A program made the position numbers and the translations under genes. From contig JAHEET010000001.1 in NCBI GenBank assembly GCA_024640565.1, positions 62,001 through 126,000 of the forward strand: 64,000 bases of DNA. Direction: 5' to 3'. The notes beneath the pieces were generated by a model. That model saw only the letters and a list, made by a program, of their open reading frames with translations. It had not been told where the DNA came from and made no database searches. Shown piece after piece: positions 36,699-45,521 of this stretch. The DNA comes from Flavobacteriaceae bacterium (lineage in GTDB: Bacteria; Bacteroidota; Bacteroidia; Flavobacteriales; Flavobacteriaceae). Position 1 is the first letter of the stretch; every line of letters begins with the position of its first letter.

Positions 36699-38030
36699 TT
36701 GAAATTTTATAAATCACTTTATATTCACAGTCGTTTTTTCGCTTATATAAGCGGAGTTGCTGCGCTATTCCTAATTTCATATTGGATCCAAATTTTTTAC
36801 AATCTAGCTTGGGTAGCGACATTAACTCTTGTTTTTTTTATAGCTTTTGATTTGGTGCTACTTTACAAAACAAAAAACGGCATCCATTCCAAGCGAAACC
36901 TACCCGATAAATTTTCAAATTCCGACGAAAACCAAGTTGCTATCTTTTTGGAAAACAACTATGCGATCCCTGTTTTTTTAAATATTGTTGATGAACTACC
37001 CATACAATTTCAAAAAAGAGATTTTGAATATACAACCCATCTCAAGGCGTTTGAAAATGAAACCTTTCAGTATGCTATCATTCCTTTTGAAAGAGGTCTG
37101 TATTTTTTTGGAAATATCAATGTCTATGCTTCCACTTCCTTGAAAATATTTGCAAGAAAGTATCAATTCGACAACGAAAAAAAAGTAGCAGTATATCCTT
37201 CTTACATTCAAATGAAAAAATACGAATTTTTGGCCATGAGCAATCAATTGACAGAATTTGGTTTGAAAAAAATAAGAAGAATTGGCCACACCATGGAGTT
37301 CGAAAAAATTAAAAACTATATCGCTGGAGATGATGTTCGAACAATTAATTGGAAAGCAACTGCAAAACGAGGCGCTTTAATGATCAATCAATACCAAGAA
37401 GAAAAATCGCAGCCCATCTATTCGATTATAGATACCAGTAGAGCGATGAAAATGCCTTTTGAAAAATTGAAATTATTAGATTATGCGATCAATGCAACCT
37501 TGGCATTTTCGAATATTGCTTTGTTGAAAAACGACAAAGTGGGCATGATGACCTTTGCTGAGAAAGTTGACAATGTAGTTGCTGCGCGTAATAAAAAAAC
37601 AAACCTATCGATCTTAAATGAAGTTTTATACAACGTAAATACCGAGTTTAATGATGCCGATTTTGGATTCTTAAATGGCATGATAAAACGAAAGATAAAC
37701 CAGCGAAGTTTACTTATTTTGTATACCAACTTTGAACATATTTCTGCTTTGAAAAGACAATTGCCTTACTTAAAGTCCATTGCAAAAAAACACTTATTGG
37801 TTACAGTATTTTTTGAAAATACAGCATTGGATGCAATCATCAAAGAAAGGGCCGATGATCTTCAGGGAATTTATTACAAAACCATTGCAGAAAAGTTTTC
37901 CTATGAAAAACGCTTGATTGTAAAAGAATTGGAGAAATCGGGAGTACATTCCATTTTAACAAAACCAAGTCTGTTGTCTGTGAATGTGATTAATAAATAT
38001 TTAGAATTTAAATCGAAAGGACTTATTTAA
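36699..38030 (+). CDS. DUF58-domain protein
   Basis: A 443-residue protein starting with TTG one base after the moxR stop. Two N-terminal membrane helices (about 12-50) precede a beta-rich part. The DUF58 core follows: DDVRTINWKATAKRGALMINQYQEEKSQ, leading into a von Willebrand A-like fold with YSIIDTSRAMKM where a MIDAS DxSxS would be; here it reads DTSRA. It is probably a membrane partner of the MoxR ATPase. A terminator follows. Confidence 0.9.
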   Translation: MKFYKSLYIHSRFFAYISGVAALFLISYWIQIFYNLAWVATLTLVFFIAFDLVLLYKTKNGIHSKRNLPDKFSNSDENQVAIFLENNYAIPVFLNIVDELPIQFQKRDFEYTTHLKAFENETFQYAIIPFERGLYFFGNINVYASTSLKIFARKYQFDNEKKVAVYPSYIQMKKYEFLAMSNQLTEFGLKKIRRIGHTMEFEKIKNYIAGDDVRTINWKATAKRGALMINQYQEEKSQPIYSIIDTSRAMKMPFEKLKLLDYAINATLAFSNIALLKNDKVGMMTFAEKVDNVVAARNKKTNLSILNEVLYNVNTEFNDADFGFLNGMIKRKINQRSLLILYTNFEHISALKRQLPYLKSIAKKHLLVTVFFENTALDAIIKERADDLQGIYYKTIAEKFSYEKRLIVKELEKSGVHSILTKPSLLSVNVINKYLEFKSKGLI

Positions 38031-38036
38031 AGAAAA

Positions 38037-38062
38037 AAAGAGAAGCCTAAGCTTCTCTTTTA
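38037..38062. terminator. Bidirectional terminator between the DUF58 gene and ompH
   Basis: AAAGAGAAGC-CTAA-GCTTCTCTTT, a perfect 10-bp stem, with A-runs on the left and T-rich sequence on the right. Confidence 0.88.
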
Positions 38063-38081
38063 AAAGTTTATATACGTTTTG

Positions 38082-38606
38082 TTATTCTTTTTCTGTTGTT
38101 GCTTTTGGCTTCTCAATATTCAACTTCACCATGACCAATTCCGTAATATCAAAGGCACTATCTACATAGGCAAATTCATTTCCCTGAAGGGTTAAAATTT
38201 GTGTATAGTTGTTTTCTTTTGCAACGGCTCTAATTGCATCTCCCAATTTTTTATACAAAGGCTTCATCAATTCGTTTTCTTTTTGTCGCATTAATTGTGT
38301 TCCTGCTTCCTTTGCCTGATTCACTTCAGCTTCAAATTTCTGAATTTCAATCAATTTTAAAGTTTTTGTATGAGAAATACTATCAGCGAAATCTCTAAAT
38401 TCATTCAAACTGTTTTGATAGGCTGTTACTTTAAGGGCAAAAACAGAATCCAATCTTTCTGCATATTCTTTGGTTAGCTTGACAACAATTTTACTTTCGG
38501 GCATTACACTCAACAAATAATCACTGTTTACAGTTCCTACTTTAGATTGTGCGAGTGAAATACTGCTTATTAAGATGGCAAATAAAATACTAATTTTTGA
38601 TTTCAT
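38082..38606 (-). CDS. OmpH/Skp-family periplasmic chaperone
   Basis: A 174-residue exported protein that holds unfolded outer-membrane proteins. It has a signal peptide (MKSKISILFAILISSISLAQ) and a long alpha-helical coiled-coil region (about 45-125, rich in Lys/Glu) typical of Skp. The frame is open up to an ATG at 38627, but that lies within the -10 element, so the ATG at 38606 is the start. A second Skp-like gene usually sits beside bamA; this one stands alone beside miaA. Confidence 0.87.
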   Translation of the reverse strand: MKSKISILFAILISSISLAQSKVGTVNSDYLLSVMPESKIVVKLTKEYAERLDSVFALKVTAYQNSLNEFRDFADSISHTKTLKLIEIQKFEAEVNQAKEAGTQLMRQKENELMKPLYKKLGDAIRAVAKENNYTQILTLQGNEFAYVDSAFDITELVMVKLNIEKPKATTEKE

Positions 38607-38624
38607 GTTTTTTGTTTTGTTCGG

Positions 38625-38632
38625 CAAAGATA
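38625..38632 (-). promoter_or_regulatory. -10 element of ompH
   Basis: Minus strand TATCTTTG (TAnnTTTG), 19 bases upstream of the ATG at 38606; it rules out the upstream ATG at 38627. Confidence 0.6.
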
Positions 38633-38656
38633 TAAAAGGGATTGACTTAGAAAAAA

Positions 38657-39586
38657 TTACGGTTCTTTAATAGCGTTCATTTTTTCTGTAATTGCTGTAA
38701 TAATTTTTTCAATACCCGTTTGAGAGTCAAACCAGAGGGTGTCTTTGTCTCTTTTGAACCAGGTTAATTGTCTTTTTGCAAAACGGCGCGTATTCTTTTT
38801 AATTTCTGATACCGCAAATTCTTGCGTAAATTCTCCTTCAAAAAATGAGAATAATTCTCGATATCCTACTGTTTGTAATGCATTGAGCTGTTTGTGTGCA
38901 TGTAGCTTTTTTGCTTCTTCCAACAACCCATTTTTTAGCATGTGGTCTACACGTAGGTTGATGCGGTCATATATATGGGATCTTTCTGCATCCAATCCAA
39001 TTTTTATAGCAGTAAAATTTCTTGGCGCTTTGGGTTTGTTTTTATAGGAGGAATAGGGGCGTCCACTTCCAATACATACCTCCAGGGCTCTTATAACCCG
39101 TTGTGGATTGTCTATTGCAATATTATTGTAGGTTTCTATGTCCAACTCTTTTAGTTGATTTTGAAGTGCTTCCAAGCCTTTGGTCTCTAGTGCCAAATTT
39201 AACTCCTCTCGAACCTTGGGGGCTACCTTTGGAAATGCATCCAAACCGGTTAATACAGCGTCTACATACAAGCCACTACCGCCTACCATAATTTGCACGG
39301 TATTTTCTTGAAACAATGTGGCTAGTTTTTTAAGGGCATCTCTTTCAAATTGCCCTACATTATACGCTTCAAAAATACTTTTGTTTTGAATGAAATGATG
39401 GTTAGCAGCAGCAAGTTCAGTTTCCTCTGGAACCGCCGTACCAATTTTCATTTCCTTAAAAAATTGTCGAGAATCACAAGATATAATATCGCTTTTAAAA
39501 TGTGTTGCGAGTTGAATACTGAGTGCAGTTTTTCCAATGGCTGTTGGTCCAACAATGGTAATTAAAAATTTTTGTACGTCTTTCAT
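38657..39586 (-). CDS. miaA: tRNA dimethylallyltransferase
   Basis: Transfers a dimethylallyl group to N6 of A37 in tRNAs reading UNN codons. It is 309 residues with the P-loop GPTAIGKT at 13-20, DSRQFFKEMKIGTAVP (substrate DSxQ-YxxxxxGTA region), GSGLYVDAVLTGLDAFP and the C-terminal RRFAKRQLTWFKRD that contacts tRNA. It overlaps the upstream ion channel gene by 4 bases (ATGA), so the two are coupled. Confidence 0.96.
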   Translation of the reverse strand: MKDVQKFLITIVGPTAIGKTALSIQLATHFKSDIISCDSRQFFKEMKIGTAVPEETELAAANHHFIQNKSIFEAYNVGQFERDALKKLATLFQENTVQIMVGGSGLYVDAVLTGLDAFPKVAPKVREELNLALETKGLEALQNQLKELDIETYNNIAIDNPQRVIRALEVCIGSGRPYSSYKNKPKAPRNFTAIKIGLDAERSHIYDRINLRVDHMLKNGLLEEAKKLHAHKQLNALQTVGYRELFSFFEGEFTQEFAVSEIKKNTRRFAKRQLTWFKRDKDTLWFDSQTGIEKIITAITEKMNAIKEP

Positions 39587-40410
39587 TCGTTGAGTATACT
39601 TCCGCAGTCATCACAAAATTTCGCATTGTCTTTATGGGTGTCCTTTAAACAACTCGGACAAGATTGTGTATTGCTATCGATTTTGTTTGTGTTTTTAGCA
39701 ATTTCAGAACTCACAATCCCTGTTGGAATGGCAATGACACCGTATCCTAGAATCATAATGATACTTGCAATGAATTGGCCAAGGGGTGTTTGTGGAGCAA
39801 TGTCTCCAAAACCTACGGTTGTTAGGGTTACAATTGCCCAATAGACACTTCGTGGAATACTCGTAAATCCATTTTCTTCTCCTTCAATCATATACATAAT
39901 GGTTCCCAGAATAATACAGACGATGACCACGAAAAATAAAAAAACTGAAATTTTGGCTCTGCTAGATCTTAGAGCAACCAATAGGGTATTGGAAGCGCCC
40001 ACATAGCGAGTGAGTTTTAAAATTCTAAAAACTCTTAACAGTCGCAGTGCTCTTAATGCAACCAGGTGATGTGAACCTACAAAAATAAAGGAAAGGTATT
40101 TTGGAATGGTCGAAAGCAAATCGACGATGCCATAAAAGCTGAAAATATATTTGAAAGGTTTTTTTATTGAAATCAAACGTAAGATGTATTCCAATGAAAA
40201 AAGCAATGTAATGCCCCACTCTGCGATGTCTAAAAAATTATGGTATTTGGCGTCGAAACTTTCAATACTCTCCAACATTACGAGCAGGATACTCGCTATA
40301 ATAGCAATTAGAAGAATGACATCGAAGAGTTTTCCTTCTTTGGTATCTGCTTCATAAATAATTTCATGAAGGCGCTGTTTCCAAGTTGTTTTTTTTATTG
40401 TAGTGTTCAA
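39583..40410 (-). CDS. Voltage-gated potassium channel-type ion transporter with C-terminal zinc ribbon
   Basis: A 275-residue six-helix channel. S4 has regularly spaced arginines (LRALRLLRVFRILKLTRYVG, about 120-140), the pore helix follows SIPRSVYWAIVTL, and the K+ selectivity filter TVGFGD is at 198-203. S6 ends near 235. The last 25 residues form a likely zinc ribbon: Cys251-x2-Cys254 and Cys266-x2-Cys269. Such a ribbon is not part of the canonical channel and could sense metal or redox state, or bind a partner. It overlaps miaA by 4 bases. Confidence 0.92.
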   Translation of the reverse strand: MNTTIKKTTWKQRLHEIIYEADTKEGKLFDVILLIAIIASILLVMLESIESFDAKYHNFLDIAEWGITLLFSLEYILRLISIKKPFKYIFSFYGIVDLLSTIPKYLSFIFVGSHHLVALRALRLLRVFRILKLTRYVGASNTLLVALRSSRAKISVFLFFVVIVCIILGTIMYMIEGEENGFTSIPRSVYWAIVTLTTVGFGDIAPQTPLGQFIASIIMILGYGVIAIPTGIVSSEIAKNTNKIDSNTQSCPSCLKDTHKDNAKFCDDCGSILNE

Positions 40411-40479
40411 GTGTTTTTATTTATGTGTTTAAAGTAACGAAGTTATGTTATTTTTATCAAAATTTATTTTGAAAGAAGA

Positions 40480-41565
40480 TTATGGTGATAAACGTATTAA
40501 CTTTTGAACATTGTTTTTTTTGAGGTAGTTTTTTATAATTGTTTTAGAAATTTCTTTATTTTCAAAAGGTGTTAGTACCTTTTTTAGGACATCAATTTTA
40601 TTTTCTTGGAAGGCTAGATTGGTATATCCATAGCCATATACTGCATTTCCTTCCACTAAAATAATAGCGTTTTCTCCCACTTCACGCCCTCTTTCAATAA
40701 TTAAAAAATCATTATTATTAAAATGGTCATTGCTGCGTTTCACGTGTTTCTTAAAGTTGAATTTTGGGGCCAATGCCGCCAATTCTATCTGGTATTTTAA
40801 TTTTGTAAACAAATCATTTCCGGTTTTTTCAAAGCTTACAGAGGCGGTTCTTTCTTGTATTTTTACCGCTCTTTTGCCTTCTTTTGTAAATAATTGATTT
40901 ACTACTGCTTTTATATTTTTCCCTTTTCCAATGTAGATGATGGTTCCCTTTTCATTGTGCACATAAAAAAGTCCTTGTGCAGTTGGTAAACCCTCCAAGA
41001 TGAATTGAAATTTTTGTTTTTCTGTTCTTTTGTCAAAATATTTGATGGTATTTTGTGTAATGTCCTTGTGTACATCTTTCTGAAGTAACAATTTAAACAA
41101 TTGTACGGTGGCCAAAGCATCTCCATTTGCTCTGTGTCTGTCTGTAATTGGAATACCGAGTGATTTCACCAATTTTCCTAAACTGTAGGAGGGTTGGTCT
41201 ACAATAAGTTTTTTGCTCAATTCAACCGTACACAAGGTGTTTCTTTCAAACTCAAATCCTAGTCTTGAAAATTCAGTGCGTAAAATCCGATAATCAAATG
41301 CGGTATTGTGTGCAACGAGAATACAATCTTTTGTAATTTCTACAATTCGTTTTGCAACCTCATAAAATTTGGGGGCATTTCGCAACATCTTACTATTGAT
41401 GCCTGTTAGTTTTACTACAAATTCTTGAATTTCTTTTTCGGGGTTAACCAAACTTATAAATTGGTCTACAGTATTTTGACCGTCAAATTTATAAATGGCG
41501 ATTTCTGTAATCCCTTCCTCGTTAAATTTTCCTCCGGTAGTTTCAATATCTAAAATTGCGTACAA
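40480..41565 (-). CDS. DEDD exonuclease fused to a GIY-YIG nuclease domain (DnaQ/UvrC-like)
   Basis: A 361-residue two-nuclease protein. Residues 1-165 are a DnaQ-type 3'-5' exonuclease with ILDIETTGG (Asp and Glu of motif I), VAHNTAFDYRIL (motif II) and HRANGDALAT (motif III). Residues about 195-280 are a GIY-YIG domain (GLFYVHNEKGTIIYIGKGKNI), the fold of the UvrC N-terminal nuclease. The C-terminal 80 residues are unassigned. This combination suggests a DNA repair or end-processing role. It is often annotated as DNA polymerase III epsilon subunit, but replicative proofreading is not implied. Confidence 0.88.
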   Translation of the reverse strand: MYAILDIETTGGKFNEEGITEIAIYKFDGQNTVDQFISLVNPEKEIQEFVVKLTGINSKMLRNAPKFYEVAKRIVEITKDCILVAHNTAFDYRILRTEFSRLGFEFERNTLCTVELSKKLIVDQPSYSLGKLVKSLGIPITDRHRANGDALATVQLFKLLLQKDVHKDITQNTIKYFDKRTEKQKFQFILEGLPTAQGLFYVHNEKGTIIYIGKGKNIKAVVNQLFTKEGKRAVKIQERTASVSFEKTGNDLFTKLKYQIELAALAPKFNFKKHVKRSNDHFNNNDFLIIERGREVGENAIILVEGNAVYGYGYTNLAFQENKIDVLKKVLTPFENKEISKTIIKNYLKKNNVQKLIRLSP

Positions 41566-41589
41566 ATTTCTTTTTCTTTGATGCTAAAT

Positions 41590-42261
41590 TTACGCAATGT
41601 AATTGCGACTACCAAATATAGCACTCCCTACCCGTATCATATTACTTCCGTTTTTAATTGCTAACGGGTAATCGCCACTCATCCCCATAGAGAGTATGTT
41701 CAATGCGCAATTGGTAGATGCCGTTTTTTCTTTTTGACGATCAAAGAATTGCTTTAACGATTTAAATTCTGCTTCCAATTGTTTTTGATTGTCTGTAAAT
41801 GTGGCCATTCCCATAAAACCAACAATGGAAATATTTTGCAAGGTTGCCAATTCTTCAGAAGTAATAATTTCTTCAATGGCATCAAAAGACAATCCAAATT
41901 TAGAATCTTCTTTGGCAATTTTTGCTTGTAACAAACAGTGAATTATACGATTGTGTTTTTTGGCTTGTTTGTCGATCTCTTTTAAGGTTTTAAAGGAATC
42001 TACTCCATGAATTAAATCCACAAAATGTGCCATGTATTTCACCTTGTTGCGCTGTAGATGGCCAATCATATGCCATTGAATGTCTTTTGGCAGTGCCTCA
42101 AACTTGTCTGCCATTTCTTGAATTTTATTCTCTCCAAAAATGCGTTGCCCTGCATCATAAGCCTCCTGCAAGTCTGCAATGGGCTTTGTTTTTGAAACTG
42201 CCACCAGGGCTACATCTTCTGAAATAGTGGCTTTTATTTTTTCTAAATTATCCTTAATCAT
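41590..42261 (-). CDS. YggS-family pyridoxal-phosphate homeostasis protein (PLPBP)
   Basis: Single-domain alanine-racemase-fold protein of 223 residues that binds PLP but has no known catalytic activity; it buffers free PLP. The PLP lysine is in VAVSKTKP near the N-terminus, and FGENKIQEMADKFEALP, WHMIGHLQRNKVK and the C-terminal SMGMSGDYPLAI(K)NGSNMIRVGSAIFG are all family signatures. It lies 14 bases downstream of serA, in a run with the PLP enzyme SerC. Confidence 0.94.
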   Translation of the reverse strand: MIKDNLEKIKATISEDVALVAVSKTKPIADLQEAYDAGQRIFGENKIQEMADKFEALPKDIQWHMIGHLQRNKVKYMAHFVDLIHGVDSFKTLKEIDKQAKKHNRIIHCLLQAKIAKEDSKFGLSFDAIEEIITSEELATLQNISIVGFMGMATFTDNQKQLEAEFKSLKQFFDRQKEKTASTNCALNILSMGMSGDYPLAIKNGSNMIRVGSAIFGSRNYIA

Positions 42262-42275
42262 TTTCTTTTAGTTGC

Positions 42276-43226
42276 TTATGCCAATAGCGCTATAATCTGA
42301 TTTGCTAATTCGCTACCGATTCGATCTTGTGCCTCTTTGGTGGCAGCACCAATATGTGGGGTTAAAGAAAGTTCTGGATTCATCAACAATTGCATTTCTG
42401 GAGTCGGTTCTTTTTCAAAAACATCCAATCCAGCAAACAATACTTTTCCTTCTTCGATGGCATTTACCAGGGCTATTTCATTGAGAATCCCACCTCTTGC
42501 GGTATTTATGATTCCAACACCCGGTTTCATTTGTTGGATCTCGTTCTGATCAATTAAATAATTTTCGGTGCTAGGTGTATGAATTGAAATAAAGTCAGCT
42601 TCCTTAAAAACCGCTTCTTTTGACACCGTGTCGATATTGAAATTCACTTTCTGACCATCGAAAAAATTCAAGGAAATGGTAGCGTTTTGAATAAAAATAT
42701 CGGTAGCAATTACCTTCATGCCCATTCCTAAGGCAATTTTTGCCGTTTCTTGACCTATGCGACCAAAACCTATAATTCCAAGCGTTTTGCCTCGTAACTC
42801 AATACCCTCTGCATACATTTTTTTTAAATCATTGAAACGGGTATCTCCTTCTAATGGCATTTCTCTGTTTGCTTGGTGAAGAAAACGAGCCAATCCAAAT
42901 AAGTGTGCAAAGACCAATTCTGCTACTGCAATGGAAGAGGCTTCAGGAGTATTGATGACATGAATTCCTTGGTCTTCTGCAAATTGTACATCGATATTGT
43001 CCATACCAACGCCTCCGCGTCCAATTAATTTAATACTTGGACAGGCTTCCAATAATTCTTGACGAATTTCAGTTGCGCTTCTTACCAAAACGGCATCAAT
43101 ACCGTTAGTATTGATGTAACTTTCTAATTGATTTTGTGCTACTTTTATGTTGAGTACTTCAAAGCCTGCAGCTTCCAAAGCGTCCATTCCATTTTGTGAA
43201 ATTCCGTCGTTTGCTAATATTTTCAT
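42276..43226 (-). CDS. serA: D-3-phosphoglycerate dehydrogenase
   Basis: NAD-dependent D-2-hydroxyacid dehydrogenase; with serC adjacent it is almost certainly the first enzyme of serine synthesis. I begin it at the ATG at 43226 (MKILANDGIS), giving 316 residues; an ATG at 43250 would add eight polar residues. The Rossmann motif LGIIGFGRIGQETAKIALGMG, the substrate arginine (INTARGGILNE) and the catalytic His in LTPHIGAATKEAQ are present. It lacks the C-terminal ACT domain found in E. coli SerA, so direct serine feedback is unlikely. Confidence 0.93.
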   Translation of the reverse strand: MKILANDGISQNGMDALEAAGFEVLNIKVAQNQLESYINTNGIDAVLVRSATEIRQELLEACPSIKLIGRGGVGMDNIDVQFAEDQGIHVINTPEASSIAVAELVFAHLFGLARFLHQANREMPLEGDTRFNDLKKMYAEGIELRGKTLGIIGFGRIGQETAKIALGMGMKVIATDIFIQNATISLNFFDGQKVNFNIDTVSKEAVFKEADFISIHTPSTENYLIDQNEIQQMKPGVGIINTARGGILNEIALVNAIEEGKVLFAGLDVFEKEPTPEMQLLMNPELSLTPHIGAATKEAQDRIGSELANQIIALLA

Positions 43227-43292
43227 TCTAAATTTTTCTGAGTTGGACAATTTAAAAGTAAGTTAGGGATGCAAAACTTACTTTTAAATAAC

Positions 43293-44360
43293 TTATTTTA
43301 TAGTTTTTTCTAGTGTTTGCATAGTGTTTACCAATACTTGTACGCTATATAGGGGCAATGCATTGTACATGCTTGCTCTATAGCCACCAACACTTCGATG
43401 TCCGTGTAAACCATTGATTCCGGCTTCTTTCCACAGGGTGTCAAAAGTGTCTTTTAAAGAAGGGTCTGTGAGGACAAAAGTAGCGTTCATTGTACTTCTG
43501 TCTTCTTTAGCCACTACGCCTTCAAACAAGGGGTTTCTGTCAATTTCTGCATACAGCAATGCTGCTTTTTTATCATTTACTTTTTCTATAAAAGGAATGC
43601 CTCCGAGATCTTTCAACCATTGCAAGGTTAATGTAGCAACATATACAGCAAAAACAGAAGGCGTATTGAACATGCTGTCTTTGTCGATATGGGTTTGGTA
43701 ATTGAGCATTGATGGGATGTGTCTGGTTACTTTTCCTAAAATTTCTTCCTTGATAACGATCAAAGTAGCACCGGCGGGTCCCATGTTTTTTTGCGCTCCG
43801 GCATAAATTAAATCAAATTTCTCAAAATCTAACTGACGTGAAAAGATATCTGAGCTCATGTCACAAACCAAGGGTGCATTGGTGTTTGGAAATGTCTTCA
43901 TTTGTGTGCCAGCAATGGTATTGTTACTTGTACAGTGAAAATAATCGATATCTTCAGGAAGGGTGTATTCTTTTGGAATATAGGAAAACCCTTTGTCTTT
44001 GGAGGATCCCACTTCAATGATTTCTCCAAAAGCCTTAGCTTCTTTAATGGCTTTGTCTGACCAAGTACCTGTATTTAAATAGGCCGCTTTTTTCTCTAAT
44101 AAATTGTAGGCAACCATTAAAAACTCCAAACTAGCACCGCCTTGTAAAAACAAGGCTTTGTAGCCTTTGTTTTCGAGGCCTAATAATTCCAATGCCAATT
44201 GTCTTCCTTTTTCCATCACCGCTACAAAAGAGGGGCTACGGTGTGAAATTTCAACCAAAGACAAATTATCCTCATTAAAATTTAGGATGGCTTCCGATGC
44301 TTTTTGCAATACTTCTTGTGGAAGAATACAAGGTCCTGCACTAAAATTGTGTTTTTTCAT
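43293..44360 (-). CDS. serC: Phosphoserine aminotransferase
   Basis: PLP-dependent transaminase of 355 residues converting 3-phosphohydroxypyruvate to phosphoserine (and acting in pyridoxine synthesis). The N-terminus KHNFSAGPCILP is diagnostic; the PLP lysine is in YAGAQKNMGPAG; HGHRSVGGYRASMYNALP near the end binds substrate phosphate. The ATG at 44360 is preferred over 44369 because it gives the standard MKKHNFSAGP start. It is followed by serA 66 bases on. Confidence 0.96.
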   Translation of the reverse strand: MKKHNFSAGPCILPQEVLQKASEAILNFNEDNLSLVEISHRSPSFVAVMEKGRQLALELLGLENKGYKALFLQGGASLEFLMVAYNLLEKKAAYLNTGTWSDKAIKEAKAFGEIIEVGSSKDKGFSYIPKEYTLPEDIDYFHCTSNNTIAGTQMKTFPNTNAPLVCDMSSDIFSRQLDFEKFDLIYAGAQKNMGPAGATLIVIKEEILGKVTRHIPSMLNYQTHIDKDSMFNTPSVFAVYVATLTLQWLKDLGGIPFIEKVNDKKAALLYAEIDRNPLFEGVVAKEDRSTMNATFVLTDPSLKDTFDTLWKEAGINGLHGHRSVGGYRASMYNALPLYSVQVLVNTMQTLEKTIK

Positions 44361-44386
44361 TTGTTTCATTTTTAATGGGCCATTTT

Positions 44387-45448
44387 TTAAATTTTTACTA
44401 AAAAATCTAGGGTGTTAATTCCATCTGCATAGTCCCATAATTGTGGATGCTGAGTTTCACCAAAAGCAATTTCATTTGCTGTAAAACCCTTGGAAACAAT
44501 ACATTGAATTTTATCGCTATCGGCTTCTAATTTATTTTTTAAGTGCGTTGCATTTTCATAATATTCATAAAATACAGTGGCAATAGGAGAGGAGTAACTT
44601 TCATCTTCTTTGATCATTAAAAACCCATTTTCCAACAAGTCAAATTCACTCATTAAATAGACGGCTTTGTTATAGTCATAGTTGTTGGCGTATTTGGCAT
44701 TGTTGATAATCTTTTTTTTGTTGAACATGCCATTAAAAAAAGCATCAAAATTATATCCTTTGGGAACATACAATTTGGATACACTTCTACAACCGAGACC
44801 AAAGTACTTGAAAACATCATCTGAGAGTTTTTCTAAGTCCGAATCCGATTCCTTTCCTGTTAAAACGGCAACAGAATTTCTGCTTTTTCGAATGATATTG
44901 GGCTTGTTTTTAAAATAATATTCAAAATATCGGGCAGTATTATTGCTTCCAGTAGCTATTACTGCATCAAAGGCTGTTAATTTTCCTTCAGTAAAAGTGA
45001 TTTTTTCTTTAAAATAAGGATCTATATGTTCCAAATACTTCGCTAAGAGCGGTAATAAGTGTTTGTCGTTTGAAGATTGTTTTACCAAAACAGCATGTCC
45101 GGCAATTAAGACCGTCAAAAAATCATGAAAACCAACCAAGGGAATATTTCCCGCCATTACAATTGCTACTTTTTTAGCGGATGTAGCGCTGGGATTGTAT
45201 GTTTTTGTAAATGTGTGTAAATTACTATCAGTAAGTGCTTTAGACCAGCTTGAGAGCGCATCTAAAATAGTCTCTTTTGTAAACCAAGAATTGTGTTCTT
45301 GTGCAATTTTTATTTGATGTTTAAAGCCGTCAAAAAACAGCTCATTTAAAAGAACAGTTTCATTTTTTTGAATGCCCGCTTTGGAAAACTGACTTAAAAA
45401 ATCACCTAATTTTACAAAAGCATTTATTCTATTTTCAATACGAGCCAT
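44387..45448 (-). CDS. Acyl-CoA reductase (LuxC family)
   Basis: A 353-residue member of the aldehyde-dehydrogenase-like LuxC family, which reduces acyl-CoA or acyl-protein thioesters to aldehydes. The nucleophilic Cys segment is [13 protein letters not shown]. The upstream [20 protein letters not shown] is the nucleotide-binding part. No luxABDE genes are nearby, so bioluminescence is not implied. In Bacteroidota it is a conserved gene next to serC and a ferredoxin, with unknown physiological role. First gene of the serine run and divergent from the ferredoxin over a shared promoter. Confidence 0.87.
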   Translation of the reverse strand: MARIENRINAFVKLGDFLSQFSKAGIQKNETVLLNELFFDGFKHQIKIAQEHNSWFTKETILDALSSWSKALTDSNLHTFTKTYNPSATSAKKVAIVMAGNIPLVGFHDFLTVLIAGHAVLVKQSSNDKHLLPLLAKYLEHIDPYFKEKITFTEGKLTAFDAVIATGSNNTARYFEYYFKNKPNIIRKSRNSVAVLTGKESDSDLEKLSDDVFKYFGLGCRSVSKLYVPKGYNFDAFFNGMFNKKKIINNAKYANNYDYNKAVYLMSEFDLLENGFLMIKEDESYSSPIATVFYEYYENATHLKNKLEADSDKIQCIVSKGFTANEIAFGETQHPQLWDYADGINTLDFLVKI

Positions 45449-45477
45449 AATATTTTGGTTGTCTGTTTTATTGGCGT

Positions 45478-45485
45478 TATTTTTG
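45478..45485 (+). promoter_or_regulatory. -10 element of the ferredoxin gene (plus arm of a bidirectional promoter)
   Basis: TATTTTTG (TAnnTTTG), 37 bases before the ferredoxin ATG at 45522. Its last four bases are half of the palindrome TTTGCAATTGCAAA (45482-45495). Confidence 0.65.
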
Positions 45486-45491
45486 CAATTG

Positions 45492-45499
45492 CAAAGTTA
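45492..45499 (-). promoter_or_regulatory. -10 element of the acyl-CoA reductase/serCA operon (minus arm)
   Basis: Minus strand TAACTTTG (TAnnTTTG), only 6 bases from the ferredoxin -10. The two elements face each other through a 14-bp perfect palindrome, so open complexes would overlap and could not form together. Confidence 0.6.
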
Positions 45500-45521
45500 C
45501 ATAAACTCAAAGAAAAAAACG

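Noticed and set aside
44387..45448. Bioluminescence cluster suggested by the LuxC-family gene
   Set aside because: No luxA, luxB, luxD or luxE neighbours; the gene sits with serine-biosynthesis genes, as in non-luminous Bacteroidota.
45459..45521. N-terminal extension of the ferredoxin
   Set aside because: The extension contains the -10 element and has no counterpart in ferredoxins; the protein properly begins MAIIITDEC.
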